Part shown: positions 1 through 11,360 of the stretch, piece after piece
Layout: each line of letters starts with the position of its first letter
How positions within the stretch are numbered: position 1 is the stretch's first letter
NCBI GenBank assembly: GCA_037179515.1
Contig: JAXCGZ010007647.1
Coordinates: 47,501 to 111,500 of the forward strand
From: Halocaridina rubra
Taxonomy: Eukaryota > Arthropoda > Malacostraca > Decapoda > Atyidae
Direction: 5' to 3'
Length of the DNA: 64,000 nucleotides
Program-made: the position numbers and the translations under genes
The notes under the pieces: model-generated
Seen by the model: only the letters and a program-made list of their open reading frames with translations
The model's database searches: none
What the model was told of the DNA's origin: nothing

Positions 1-149
1 GTCCGCAGAGCGTAGTTCGTTCAAGACCTGTTTGTAGTTCTTGCATTTTTCCATTGTTTTACCTTTCAGATAGCCCTTATTATGGTTCCTAAGAAAGTTA
101 AAACGTTAGTGACAGTGGCGTCAAACACCCTAGACACATAAAAGTTGAA

Positions 150-640
150 ATGAAAAAAGAAATAATTTCTAAGCATGAAAATGGTGTTTGTGTTTCTGGT
201 CTTGCCACGCAGTACAATATGGCAAAATCGACTATCGGTACTATTTTAAAGAGTAAAGAGATCTATAAGGCAGCTGACGAGGCTAAGGGAGTAAATATAT
301 TAATTAAGAAAAGGTCACAGGTAATACAAGAGGTGGAAAAGTTATTGTTACTGTGAATAAATGAAATCAGTTGGTTAGAAATAATATCAGCAAGGCCAAA
401 ATATACGCTAAATCTTTGCAAATCCCCCAAGATTTAGTAGCAAACTCTCTGAGTTCTAGTGGCACTATATTTGAGGAATTTAAAGCCAGAAGAAACTGGT
501 TTGAACACTTTTGTCGACGAACTGGGATTCATAGCGTCATTAGACATGAAGAGGCTGCTAGTTCCAACCAAAAGGCAGCGCATTCTTATATGAAGGAATT
601 TGATCATTTTATCGAGAATTAAGGTTATATCCCGCAACAA
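150..640 (+). pseudogene. Tigger-like transposase, N-terminal part (helix-turn-helix/CENP-B type)
   Basis: The frame opening at 150 gives a short basic protein with a centromere-protein-B/pogo-type helix-turn-helix (KHENGVCVSGLATQYNMAKS region), expected to bind the transposon ends. A stop at about 354 and a frame change lead into 371-622, which carries the second DNA-binding segment (EEFKARRNWFEHFCRRTGIH, then EEAASS). The frame then runs into GYIPQQ at 623-640, where the RTE LINE interrupts it. Family members continue directly into a catalytic Asp-Glu motif, found here 4.8 kb downstream. It is a dead fragment with no plausible full-length product. Confidence 0.8.
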
Positions 641-904
641 CCCAGCCACTGAGGGGGGCAAGCCAGCCTCAAATTGGTGCCGGTCCCAAGCCCGGGTAAA
701 TGGGGAGGGTTGGCGGCAGGAAGGGCATCCGGCTATAAAAATTTTACCAAAACCAAAATATGGCCAGTACAGATAACGAGAATAGTCACCATACAAGGGC
801 ATTCCCCTTGGGCAACGCATTGGGGCTTCGCCTGACCCATCCGGAAAGACAGTAAGGGCTACCCAGTCATGGGCAGGCTGGGTTAAAGAGGCAAGCTCGA
901 GGGA

Positions 905-1164
905 GAGTACCAGATGTGGTGCTGTGGGTGGCACTCTTAATGTGGGGACGAAGACTGGGAAGGGGCAAGAATTGGTGGATCTGATGGAGAGGAGGAGAAT
1001 TGGAGTGCTGTGTGTGCAGAAGACCAGGTGGAAAGGAAATAAGGCGAGGGAACTGGGTGAGGGTTGCAAATTGTTCTATAGTGGAGCAATTGAGGAAGGG
1101 AGGAATGGTGTAGGAATAATACTATCCAAAGACCTGAAGGAAACTTACTTAGTTAGATTAGTCA
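905..1164 (+). pseudogene. RTE-1 endonuclease, N-terminal fragment
   Basis: The frame gives GTLNVGTKTGKGQELVDLM followed by RIGVLCVQKTRW, the start of the exonuclease-endonuclease-phosphatase fold in RTE LINEs, where the QETKW-type motif holds a catalytic Glu. Here the motif reads VQKTRW, so the expected Glu is Lys. The frame runs through GVGIILSKDLKE and is broken at about 1165 by a minus-strand LINE fragment; it continues at 2626. This enzyme would nick target DNA for reverse transcription. Confidence 0.7.
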
Positions 1165-2626
1165 TGGTCATAGATTTTATTGCCAAATATTTAGTATACA
1201 TACAAGAATAAATATGTACATTATATTCAGAGGCACTAGTCTGTTGAGCAAGAGCTCCTTGGCAGGCAGTTTAATATGCATGTCACATAATTTAAAGTAT
1301 GACGGCAATAATTAACAAAAGCTCCAATATAGCAATCTCATACTTATCTTGTAATAAAGCAAAATAGTAGCCTGACCTTAACCTGGACATAATGATGCAC
1401 CAATACTGTATTAATTATTAATCAACAGCTGCTTGATTTTGCCTAGTAAATAAATGCTGTTTGAGTTTCTTTTTAAATAAAGTTGTGCCAATTATTGTTT
1501 TTAAAACTTCTGGTAATGCATTCCAACTTTTGGGCCAAAACAGTGAATAGAAAATTTGTACAGGGTTGTTCTCGGCTGTGGGCATATCAAATCTATATTG
1601 CTACCTCTGGTTCCATTGTCGTATGACTATCTCACTGCTTGTCACCAATATGACGTATGTGGGTTACTATTCCACCGCGTGTCACCAGTTTGTCATGGTG
1701 TAATTCCACTTGATGACACCAGTTTCGTGAGATTACTATTTCACACAAGTTATAATTATGGTAGCGTGGTTGGTGAACATAGATCAGCTGCTTCTTTATA
1801 TGCATTTATTTCTAGCTTACATACATATATGTACTCAGAGCTCCCATCACTACAGTTCCTGTCACGAATAATTCCAGATTCCCGCCCCCAAGGGGGAGGC
1901 TAGCTTAGCTGTGCTGCATCACGTCTGCTCCTGGCAAGGCCCGGTCTCTAACTGATGCTTTATAATTACTCATGGCGTTCTGTGGGGCATTCGAGGGCGT
2001 TGTGGCATCACTGCCACATTTAGGCATGTCTGAAATGCCTTGTGAAGTTATAGGCATCTTTAATATGCCTTACGACACCATGGTTGTGTTGAATAAATCT
2101 AAATAATTTTCTGTTATCATTAACATCACTGTATAATAATAAGACAGAAATATTGTATTAAGTAATTAAATTTAAGCAAGTTTAGCTCCTTGAATAAAGA
2201 GGATGTTGAGTCATATTTTCCACTAAATGTAATAGTTCTGATCAGTCTTTTCTGAGTTACAAATACATCCCTTACAATTGACGGCCAAGTACAACCCCAG
2301 ATGGACAAACAGTATATAATATGAGGATAACACAGGGAATAGTATATGCTTTTTAAGGCCTCATTTGTTAGGTTATGGCGAATTTTATACAAATTCCACA
2401 TGTCTTGGACAGTTTTGAGCAGACAGATTGAATATGATATTTCCAACTTAAATTTTCATAAATAATTACTCCCAAAAATTTCTTACAAGCAACTCTTTTA
2501 ACTTTATACCCATTCATATTAACTTGACCAATATTGTGTACTACAGATCTATTTTGAAATAAGATATAGTCAGTTTTGGAAACATTTAGCTTTAATTTAT
2601 TAACAGAGACCCAGTTGTTAAACTTG
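1165..2626 (-). mobile_element. 5'-truncated L2/CR1-like LINE fragment nested in RTE-1
   Basis: The stretch interrupts the RTE-1 endonuclease frame between DLKE and NRKTDRIMSL. On the minus strand it carries the C-terminal end of a non-LTR RT and an AT-rich 3' region. A six-base microhomology, AAACTT, occurs at both edges (about 1140 and 2620). A downstream segment translating to FYSLFWPKSWNALPEVLK (minus, about 1500-1550) is the usual C-terminus of such RTs. The ~500 bp between it and the RT body (about 1560-2040) does not fit and may be a further insertion; it contains imperfect repeats of a TGTCACCAGTTTG-like motif at 1640-1730. Confidence 0.65.
2126..2616 (-). pseudogene. L2/CR1-like reverse transcriptase, C-terminal piece
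   Basis: The minus-strand reading from about 2616 gives FNNWVSVNKLKLNVSKTDYI, then KRVACKKFLGVIIYENLSWK, then LTNEALKSIYYSLCYPHIIY and QKRLIRTI. This is the thumb and connection region following the catalytic palm in CR1/L2-group LINE RTs. The catalytic YADD region is absent because the copy is 5' truncated. The frame is lost near 2126; the following codons continue in another frame (DVNDNRKLFRFIQHNHG). No function is expected. Confidence 0.65.
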
Positions 2627-3558
2627 GTGTGAATAGAAAGACTGACAGAATTATGAGTTTAAAGCTGGGACTGGGAGAAACGGTAGTCAATGTGATATGT
2701 GTCTATGCCCCACAAACTGGTTGTACAGCGGAGGAGAAGGATGCATTTTGGGAGGAGATGGACCAGGAGCTTAGAATAATTCCTATAAGGGAGAGAGTAA
2801 TTTTGGGAGGAGATCTAAATGGCCACTTGGAAATTGGGAGAGCTGGGATAGGTAGAGTTCATGGGGGATGGGGGGTGGGCAAGAAAAATGAGGGGGGAGA
2901 GAGAGTGATGGATTTTACAGTAGTATTTGATCTGGCATTGGTCAACACATTCTTTGAGAAAAAGGAAAACAGATTGATTACTTACAGTAGTGGTGGGAGG
3001 GAGAGCCAGATAGATTTATTGTTGTTTAGGAGAGACCATCTGAAGGAGATTAGCAACTGTAAAGTAATAAATGGGGAGAGTGTAGCAGTACAACATAGGA
3101 TAGTAGTAACTGATTGCAGGCTCAGGAAATGTAGGAAAAGTAAGAAGCCGAAGATGGACCCAAAGATAAAGTGGTGGAGATTGAAAGATGCAGAGCTGAG
3201 AGCTATGTTTAAGGGAAGAGTGTTGGAAGCGATAAGGTTGCATGAGGATGTACAAGAATGGTGGACAGAGAATAGTAAGGTGATTTTGAGGGTTGGTGAG
3301 GAGGTACTTGGAAAGTCATCAGAAAGGAAACCCCCAAATGATAAAGAGTCATGGTGGTGGAATGAGGAAGTGCAAGAATGGGTGAAGAACAAGAAAGAAG
3401 CTAAGAAAGAGGCAGATTTATCAGGCCAGGAGCAGGATAAAGAAGAGTACAAGCAGGCAAAGAAGGAAACAAGGAGAGCAGTAGCAAAAGAAAAGGCAGA
3501 TAAATTGAATGAAGTCTATGTAGAGCTGGAAACACCAGAAGGAGAGAAGAAAATATGG
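2626..3558 (+). pseudogene. RTE-1 endonuclease, C-terminal part and linker
   Basis: This continues the endonuclease after the nested fragment: VNVICVYAPQTG, then a GGDLNGH motif (the family's GDFN/GDLN catalytic motif), then SQIDLLLFRRDHL and QHRIVVTD, where families usually have a catalytic SDH. Here the His of SDHRLV is replaced (VTDCRL), so nicking activity is doubtful. A Lys/Glu-rich linker follows (WVKNKKEAKKEADL). The first stop is TGA at 3559; two more in-frame stops follow before the RT. Confidence 0.75.
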
Positions 3559-3561
3559 TGA

Positions 3562-5385
3562 ATTGCCAAGGCCTGAGATGCTGCAACCAAGGACTTGACC
3601 CAAGTAAGACAAATAAAGGATAACCATGGAGTAGTTCTAGCAGAAGAGGATGAAATAAAAAGCAGATGAGAAACTTATTTTGAAGGATTACTAAATGAAG
3701 AGAAGCCAAGAGCAGTATTTGAAGTTGGACTTCCAAATGAAGCAGTTACAACAACAGTGGCTAGAAGAGAGGTAGAGCGGGCAGTAAGGAAAACGAAAAA
3801 TGGAAAGGCAGCAGGACCTGATAAGATACCAGTGGAGGTATGGAAGAGTCTTGGAGAGGAAGGCATAGATATCTTGTGGGACTTAATGCAAAAGATATTT
3901 AGTCAGGAAAAGATGCCAGAGGAGTGGAGAGGAAGCCTAATCATCCCAATCTATAAAGGGAAGGGAGACATTCAGGAGTGTGGAAACTATAGAGGTATAA
4001 AGTTGTTAAGTCATACTATTAAGATATGGGAGAAGATCATAGAGAGGAGAATCAGAGAGGCAACGACAATTGGAGATGAACAGTTTGGCTCCATGCCTGG
4101 AAGAGGGACAATGAATGCCATATTTGCCTTGAGACAAATGATGGAAAAGCATCGGGAGAAACAGAAAGGACTGCATATGGTCTTTATTGACCTGGAAAAG
4201 GCATATGATCGAGTACCACGTCAAGAGGTGTGGAGGTGTATTAGAGAAAAGGGAGTCCCCGAGAAATATGTAAGAATCATCCAAGATATGTATGAGAGGG
4301 CAGAGGCAAATGTTAAGAACAGTGTGGGCTTGACAAAAGTCTCTCAGTAAATGTTGGTCTGCATCAAGGGTCTGCTTTGAGTCCATATCTACTTGATCTG
4401 GTCTTGGATGTAGTAACCCAGGGTATTAGAGATCAGTCTCCATGGTGTATGCTCTTTGCAGATGACATTGTACAGTGCAGCAACAGACGAGAGGTAGTGG
4501 AGGAGAAGCTTGAGGAGTGGTGAAGAGTGATGGAGGAGAAAGGACTGAAAATCTGCAGGAAGAAGACAGAGTACTTGAGGTTGAAAGATGATGAGGATGG
4601 GGAGGTCAATTTGCAGGGGGAGGTGTTGAAAAGAGTTGAAAAGTTCAAGTATTTGGGATCAACAGTAGCAGAGGCTGGTGAACTAGAGTCAGAAATAACC
4701 CACAGAATACAAGCGGGATGGAAGAAGTGGAAGAAAGTGTCTGGGGTGCTGTGCAACAGGAGAATAGAGATTAAGTTGAGGGGTAAAGTGTACAAGACAG
4801 TTGTGAGACCTGCGATAATGTATGGAGCAGAAACATGGGCAATAAAGAAGACACAAGAGAAAAAAACTGGATGTGGCAGAGATGAGGATATTGTGATGGA
4901 TGTGTGGGGTGACAAGAAGCGATAAGATCAGAAATGAGGTAATTAGAGGTGCCTCAAAAGTTAGAGAAATATCAGATAAGATACAAGAAAGTAGACTAAG
5001 ATGGTATGGTCATGTTGTTAGGAGGGATGAACAGTATATTTGGAGGAGAGTGATGGAAATGGATATACAGGGTAGGAGAAGGAGGGGGAGACCAAAGCGT
5101 AGGTGGATGGATTGCATCAAGTACGACCTGAGGTCTAAAGGTTTGTTGGGTAAGATACAAGAAAGTAGACTAAGACGGTATGGTCATGTCGTTAGGAGGG
5201 ATGAACAGTATGTTTGGAGGAGAGTGATGGAAATGGATATACAGGGTAGGAGAAGGAGGGGGAGACCAAAGCGTAGGTGGATGGATTGCATCAAGTACGA
5301 CCTGAGGTCTAAAGGTTTGTTGGGTGTTGAGATATGGGACAGAAACATATGGAGAACACTGGCCAGAAGCATCGACCCCACATAA
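3562..5385 (+). pseudogene. RTE-1 reverse transcriptase and C-terminal domain
   Basis: The RT palm is recognisable: KNGKAAGPDKIPVEVWK near 3800, then IIPIYKGKGDIQECGNYRGI, FIDLEKAYDRVPR (first catalytic Asp) near 4185, and LFADDIV near 4455 with both catalytic Asp retained. The C-terminus has the RTE-typical LRWYGHVVRRDEQ and RRRRGRPKRRWMDCI segment. Stops at about 3574, 3667 and 4520 and frame changes at about 4345 and 4900 disable it. The C-terminal segment is duplicated in tandem. Confidence 0.8.
4977..5324 (+). repeat. In-frame 174-bp tandem duplication in the RTE-1 C-terminal domain
   Basis: The block starting TAAGATACAAGAAAGTAGAC at 4977 recurs at 5151, and GTTTGTTGGG at 5141 recurs at 5315. 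The period is 174 bp (58 codons), and only about three differences were seen between the copies. The duplicated unit encodes the whole RWYGHVVRRDEQ plus basic RRRRGRPKRRW segment. Confidence 0.9.
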
Positions 5386-5430
5386 AAGTGGCAAAAGATA
5401 TAGACGAAGAAGAAGAAAAAGAAGCTCCCA

Positions 5431-6520
5431 CAACAAGTTTTTAATTGTGCTAGAATGGGACTCTTTTGGAAGAAAATGCCCAAAAGAACCTATATAACCC
5501 AAGCGGAGAAGTCACTGCCTGGCTGAAAACCAATGAAAGACAGGCTTTCACTTTTCTTGTGCGATAATGCTAGTAGGGTCTGTAAGATCAAGCCTCTTTT
5601 AGTTTACCTCTCCGAAAATCCACGTGTTTTTAAGCGTAATAATGTGTTGAAGGCTAGCCTTCCAGTAATGAGGAGGTCAAATCCAAAGGCTTGGGTCACT
5701 TGGATTTTATTCCTAGAGTGGTTGATTGATGTGTATGCGCCAGCAAGAAAAATATCTTTAGGAAATTATTTGCCCTTAAGTGTCTCCTCATAATGGATAA
5801 TGCTCCTGCCCATCCTCCAGGTGTGGAAGTAGATCTCGCTATACAGTATGACTTCATAAAAGTCAAATTTCTGCCTCCCAATACCACTCCTATCCTCCAG
5901 CCCATGAACCAGCAAGTAATTTCCAACTTTAAGAAGTTATATATGAAGGGTCTTTTTTCCATGTGTTTTGAGGTTCCCAATGACATGGATTTGACCCTTT
6001 GTGATTTCTAGAAGGACCCCTTTAATATCCTCCACTGCATTGGCCTCACTGAAAAAGGAGGTCTCATTTTGTACATTGAACTCTGCCTGGAAGAAACTTT
6101 GGCCAAGTTGTGTGATTGGCAGAGACTTTGAAGGCTTCAAAATTGTGGTCAAGTGCAAAAGTTTGGGCTTGGAGGTCAATGAGGAGACTGTGGAGGAGTT
6201 GGTGGAGGACCACAAAAAACATACCATGGATAAATTAAGTGAGTTGCAATGTGAACAGGTGAAGATTCTCCAAGAGGAGCAATCAGCGGAGGAGGGGGAT
6301 GAGAGGGTAAAGGTGTCCAGTGAAGAATTGAAAGAAATTTTTAGTAACTGGAATGATGTGCAGGCTTTTATTGAGAATCATCACCCAGATAAAACTGCTT
6401 ACAATAGAGTTGTGAACATGGTAAATGACAATGCACTGAATAATTTTAGATAAATTTACCAAATAAGAAAGAGACAAATTTCTCTGGATTGTTTCCTTGT
6501 GCCAGTAGGCAGGGAAGCAG
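5431..6520 (+). pseudogene. Tigger-like transposase, DDE catalytic part
   Basis: Reading resumes at 5431 with QQVFNCARMGLFWKKMPKRT, then KPLLVYLSENPRVFKRNNVL, VMDNAPAHPPGVE-type motif near 5792, LPPNTTPILQPMNQQVISNF near 5872, and a C-terminal acidic region to 6453. The family catalytic triad is three Asp, in CDETG, MDNAPAH and PMDQ. Here CDETG reads CARMG (5446-5460) and PMDQ reads PMNQ (AAC at 5907-5909), so two of three are lost. Additional stops lie at about 5524 and 6010. The frame after 6453 continues with [13 protein letters not shown] in another phase. Confidence 0.85.
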
Positions 6521-6864
6521 CTTCCAAAAGATAAAAGAGAGATAAGAGTTCCAAAACTAGTTCCCCTCCTCCTCCTCCTACACCGCCATCCATGTATGCC
6601 AGAAACAATCATCCGCAAAGGTAAATACAGTACTGTATTTCTATCATTAATGTAATTTTCCTTTAACATAGTATATTGCATATAACCTGTATTATATTTC
6701 ATGTTTTTACTGCCTCGACAAATTTTAAATTGAATATTTGTTGTGACTAGGAATGGATTAATTGAATTTACATGCTTTTCAATGGAAAGAATAAATCCAG
6801 CTCCAAAACAAACCGTCCCACAAACAAGTTTTGGGAACGGATTAAATTCGTGGGTTGGGGTCGC

Positions 6865-7205
<341 letters not shown>

Positions 7206-7530
7206 ATTACCTAATTGTGATTACCTAATTGTGCTTACGGGAAAGAGCCCAAAGCTCGTATCTTCCCGTCTCCTCATCGGTTCCATTTTATACTTAGTGA
7301 TACTTATCATACCTGTCCTTAAAACTATGGATTGAGATAACATTAACTACCTCCTCGCTTAGCCAATTCCAATTATCAACTACTCTTACACTGAAAAAGT
7401 ATTTCCTTACATCCTGCAAAGAAGTTTTCTTACGAAGCTTCAAACTATGACCTCTAGTTCTAGAGCCTGCCATATCAAAAAATTTGATCCCTATCCACTC
7501 TATCATAACCATGAAGGAATTTAAAGACTG
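7206..7530 (-). mobile_element. CR1-like LINE, short 5'-truncated copy (A0)
   Basis: The left end is the family's 3' terminus: two copies of GATTACCTAATTGTG, then TTACGGGAAAGAGCCCAAAG. Minus-strand coding for the last ~70 residues of ORF2 (SRTRGHSLKLRKKTSL and VVDNWNWLSEEVVN) lies at 7294-7512. The copy stops abruptly at TTAAAGACTG (7530), directly against the (TG)n tail of the next LINE copy. A frame change at about 7478 (KFFDMAG) marks it as degenerate. Confidence 0.9.
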
Positions 7531-7555
7531 TGTGTGTGTGTGATTACCTAATTGT

Positions 7556-9457
7556 GATTACCTAATTGCGCTTACGGGAAAGAGCCCAAAGCTCGTATCT
7601 TCCCGTCTCCTCATCGGTTCCATTTTATACTTAGTAATACTTCTCATACCTATCCTTAAAACTATGGATTGAGATAGCATTAACTACCTCCTCGCTTAGC
7701 CAATTCCAATTATCAACTACTCTTACACTGAAAAAGTATTTCCTTACATCCTGCAAAGAAGTTTTGTTACGAAGCTTCAAACTATGACCTCTAGTTCTAG
7801 AGCCAGCCATATCAAAATATCGATCCCTATCCACTCTATCAAAACCATGAAGGAATTTAAAGACTGTCACCATATCCCCCCTCAATCTTCTAGCTTCGAG
7901 TGATGGTAAGTCTAATTCCCTCAGCCTCTCATCATAACTGAGATTGCGTATTTCTGGCACCAGTTTCGTGGCATGTCTTTGAACTTTTTCAACCATAGCT
8001 ATGTGCTTTTTCAAGTGTGGATTCCAAAAGGGGGCTGCATATTCGACTTTTAGCCTCACATAGGTTACATAAATATTTCTGAACATTTCCTTGTCCATGT
8101 GAATGAAGGCTACCCTTACATTTGATAAGAATGCATATGCTGCCCTTACTATGCAATTTATATGTAGTTCTGGAGACAAATCTGCCAGTATGTTTACTCC
8201 TAGATCTCTCTCATTTTCTGTCTCTTGAAGTTGTACTCCAGCCACCGAGTAGTCAGGCTTGGGCCTTCTTGCACTTGTACCCATTCTCATTACCTCACAT
8301 TTTGAAGTATTGAATTTCATTAGCCACTTTTCTGACCACTCATGCAGATTATTTAGATCCTCCTGAAGTTCTCTACCATTGTTCTCGTTTTTTACTTTCT
8401 TCACAATCTTTGCATCATCTGCAAACATATTCATGAATGAATTTAAAGACTCTGGTAGGTCATTTACATATACAAGGAGCAAAAGTGGCCCTAAAACTGA
8501 ACCCTGTGGAACTCCACTACTAACTCTTCTCCATTCAGACACTGAGTGTCTTACTCTAACCCTCTGTTCCCTTCCTCCTAAGTAAGTTTTTATCCATTCC
8601 AAAACATTTCCACCTATTCTAGCCATTGATTGCAGCTTCCTAATAAGTCTCCCATGTGGAACAGTGTCAAACGCTTTCTGGAAGTCTAGGAATATGCAAT
8701 CTGCCCAGCCCTCTCTTTCCTGTAAGATTCGGCTTACCTCATCATAAAATTCTAATAAGTTTGTTACTGTTGATCTACCTTCTCTGAAGCCATGTTGCCT
8801 CACTGACAAAAAGTTGAAGGATTCCACGTGAAGAGAGATATGTTTCCTTAGTAGTTTCTCCATAACTTTGCAAACTATGCTGGTCAAGGAAACTGGTCTA
8901 TAGTTCAGAGCCGTATCCCTCCTTCCCTTTTTGAAAATAGGTATCACATTTGCTTGTTTCCAGCATCTTGGAATCTCCCCTGACTCCAGTGACTTTTTAA
9001 ATATGATACTTAGTGCCACTGATATTGAGTTTGCGCATTTTTTAAGCACATGAGGGGATATGTCATCAGGACCTGTAGCTTTATGAACATCTAAATCCAT
9101 CAACGCTTTGCATACCTCTGTGGCTGTAAGGTTGATGTTCTCTAATACTGGCCCTTGAGCTTCTATCTCTGCAATCTGAAGGGGTGGGGTATTTTCTACT
9201 TTAAATACTGACTGAAACTCCTTGTTCAATTCTTTGCAAATCTCTTCATCCGTCTCAGTGATGCTTCCATCTGCTCTCTTTAGCCTTAAAACCTGTTTTT
9301 TTACCTTCAGTTTTCCTCTGATAAAGCTGTGGAAAAGCTTGGGATTTTCTTTAGCCTTCCTGGTGATGTCACTCTCATAGTCTCTCTCTGCTTCTCTCCT
9401 TTTACTTAGGTAGTCATTTCTTGCTCTTTTGTAGGTTTGCCAGGCATTTATGTGTAT
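7556..9457 (-). mobile_element. CR1-like LINE tandem unit A (1,902 bp)
   Basis: This is the first of three head-to-tail 5'-truncated units. Each runs from the 3' tail GATTACCTAATTG to a truncation point GGCATTTATG inside ORF2. Unit A differs from B and C in its 3' 350-400 bp (6 C instead of 7 C near 7875; GTTTTGTTACG instead of GTTTTCTTACG). Its interior matches C almost perfectly. The left side carries (TG)n plus a doubled GATTACCTAATTG. Confidence 0.9.
7631..9229 (-). pseudogene. CR1-like LINE ORF2 reverse transcriptase, open but 5' truncated
   Basis: A 532-residue open frame covers the RT domain. KATGPDDISPH is near residue 50, FLDFQKAFDTVPH near 180 (first catalytic Asp), GVPQGSVLGP near 239 and NMFADDAKI near 267 with both Asp retained. 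It ends in the family C-terminus VVDNWNWLSEEVVN. In the family ORF2 begins with an endonuclease; here that part is missing because the unit begins at codons for NAWQTYKRARNDYLSK, upstream of the first Met. The catalytic residues and frame look intact, so this is the best-preserved RT of the window, but without the nicking domain the copy cannot be autonomous. Confidence 0.85.
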
Positions 9458-11360
9458 GATTACCTAATTGTGTTTACGGGAAAGAGCCCAAAGCTCGTAT
9501 CTTCCCGTCTCCTCATCGGTTCCATTTTATACTTAGTGATACTTATCATACCTGTCCTTAAAACTATGGATTGAGATAGCATTAACTACCTCCTCGCTTA
9601 GCCAATTCCAATTATCAACTACTCTTACACTGAAAAAGTATTTCCTTACATCCTGCAAAGAAGTTTTCTTACGAAGCTTCAAACTATGACCTCTACTTCT
9701 AGAGCCAGCCATATCAAAATATCGATCCCTATCCACTCTATCATAACCATGAAGGAATTTAAAGACTGTCACCATATCCCCCCCTCACTCTTCTAGCTTC
9801 TAGTGATGGTAAGTCTAATTCCCTCAGCCTCTCATCATAACTGAGATTGCGTATTTCTGGCACCAGTTTCGTGGCATGTCTTTGAACTTTTTCAACCATA
9901 GCTATGTGCTTTTTCAAGTGTGGATTCCAAAAGGGGGCTGCATATTCGACTTTTAGCCTCACATAGGTTACATAAATATTTCTGAACATTTCCTTGTCCA
10001 TGTGAATGAAGGCTACCCTTACATTTGATAAGAATGCATATGCTGCCCTTACTATGCAATTTATATGTAGTTCTGGAGACAAATCTGCCAGTATGTTTAC
10101 TCCTAGATCTCTCTCATTTTCTGTCTCTTGAAGTTGTACTCCAGCCACCGAGTAGTCAGGCTTGGGCCTTCTTGCACTTGTACCCATTCTCATTACCTCA
10201 CATTTTGAGGTATTGAATTTCATTAGCCACTTTTCTGACCACTCATGCAGATTATTTAGATCCTCCTGAAGTTCTCTACCATTGTTCTCGTTTTTTACTT
10301 TCTTCACAATCTTTGCATCATCTGCAAACATATTCATGAATGAATTTAAAGACTCTGGTAGGTCATTTACATATACAAGGAGCAAAAGTGGCCCTAAAAC
10401 TGAACCCTGTGGAACTCCACTACTAACTCTTCTCCATTCAGACACTGAGTGTCTTACTCTAACCCTCTGTTCCCTTCCTCCTAAGTAAGTTTTTATCCAT
10501 TCCAAAACATTTCCACCTATTCTAGCCATTGATTGCAGCTTCCTAATAAGTCTCCCATGTGGAACAGTGTCAAACGCTTTCTGGAAGTCTAGGAATATGC
10601 AATCTGCCCAGCCCTCTCTTTCCTGTAAGATTCGGCTTACCTCATCATAAAATTCTAATAAGTTTGTTACTGTTGATCTACCTTCTCTGAAGCCACGTTG
10701 CCTCACTGACAAAAAGTTGAAGGATTCCACGTGAAGAGAGATATGTTTCCTTAGTAGTTTCTCCATAACTTTGCAAACTATGCTGGTCAAGGAAACTGGT
10801 CTATAGTTCAGAGCCGTATCCCTCCTTCCCTTTTTGAAAATAGGTATCACATTTGCTTGTTTCCAGCATCTTGGAATCTCCCCTGACTCCAGTGACTTTT
10901 TAAATATGATACTTAGTGCCACTGATATTGAGTTTGCGCATTTTTTAAGCACATGAGGGGATATGTCATCAGGACCTGTAGCTTTATGAACATCTAAATC
11001 CATCAACGCTTTGCATACCTCTGTGGCTGTAAGGTTGATGTTCTCTAATACTGGCCCTTGAGCTTCTATCTCTGCAATCTGAAGGGGTGGGGTATTTTCT
11101 ACTTTAAATACTGACTGAAACTCCTTGTTCAATTCTTTGCAAATCTCTTCATCCGTCTCAGTGATGCTTCCATCTGCTCTCTTTAGCCTTAAAACCTGTT
11201 TTTTTACCTTCAGTTTTCCTCTGATAAAGCTGTGGAAAAGCTTGGGATTTTCTTTAGCCTTCCTGGTGATGTCACTCTCATAGTCTCTCTCTGCTTCTCT
11301 CCTTTTACTTAGGTAGTCATTTCTTGCTCTTTTGTAGGTTTGCCAGGCATTTATGTGTAT
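9458..11360 (-). mobile_element. CR1-like LINE tandem unit B (1,903 bp)
   Basis: The unit is identical in layout to A and joins it head to tail at GGCATTTATGTGTATGATTA. It codes for the same RT (9759-11132) and C-terminus (9533-9775), but a seventh C in the poly-C run near 9778 splits the frame. Only about two differences from unit C were noticed (A to G at about 10208; a T to C making GCCACGTTGCC near 10696). Confidence 0.92.

Larger units (their letters stand above)
641..5425 (+). mobile_element. RTE-type LINE (RTE-1), near full length, inserted in the Tigger transposase
   Basis: The 5' end (641-780) is the GC-rich leader common to RTE-like elements (GGCAGGAAGGGCATCCGGC at about 713-731). 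It is followed by an apurinic-like endonuclease, a reverse transcriptase and a basic C-terminal segment, ending in a GAAGAAGAA-type tail at about 5405-5420. The flanks carry an 11-bp imperfect target duplication: TCCCGCAACAA at 630-640 and TCCCACAACAA at 5426-5436. The element is itself interrupted at about 1165-2626. RTE assignment is from motif order and the C-terminal RWYGHVVRRDEQ signature. Confidence 0.85.

Noticed and set aside
1556..1903. 115-residue plus-strand open frame
   Set aside because: Lies in the non-coding part of a nested LINE fragment and shows no domain.
8122..8585. Plus-strand open frames recurring in every CR1-like copy (63 and 68 residues)
   Set aside because: Antisense shadows of the RT frame; they recur only because the LINE recurs.
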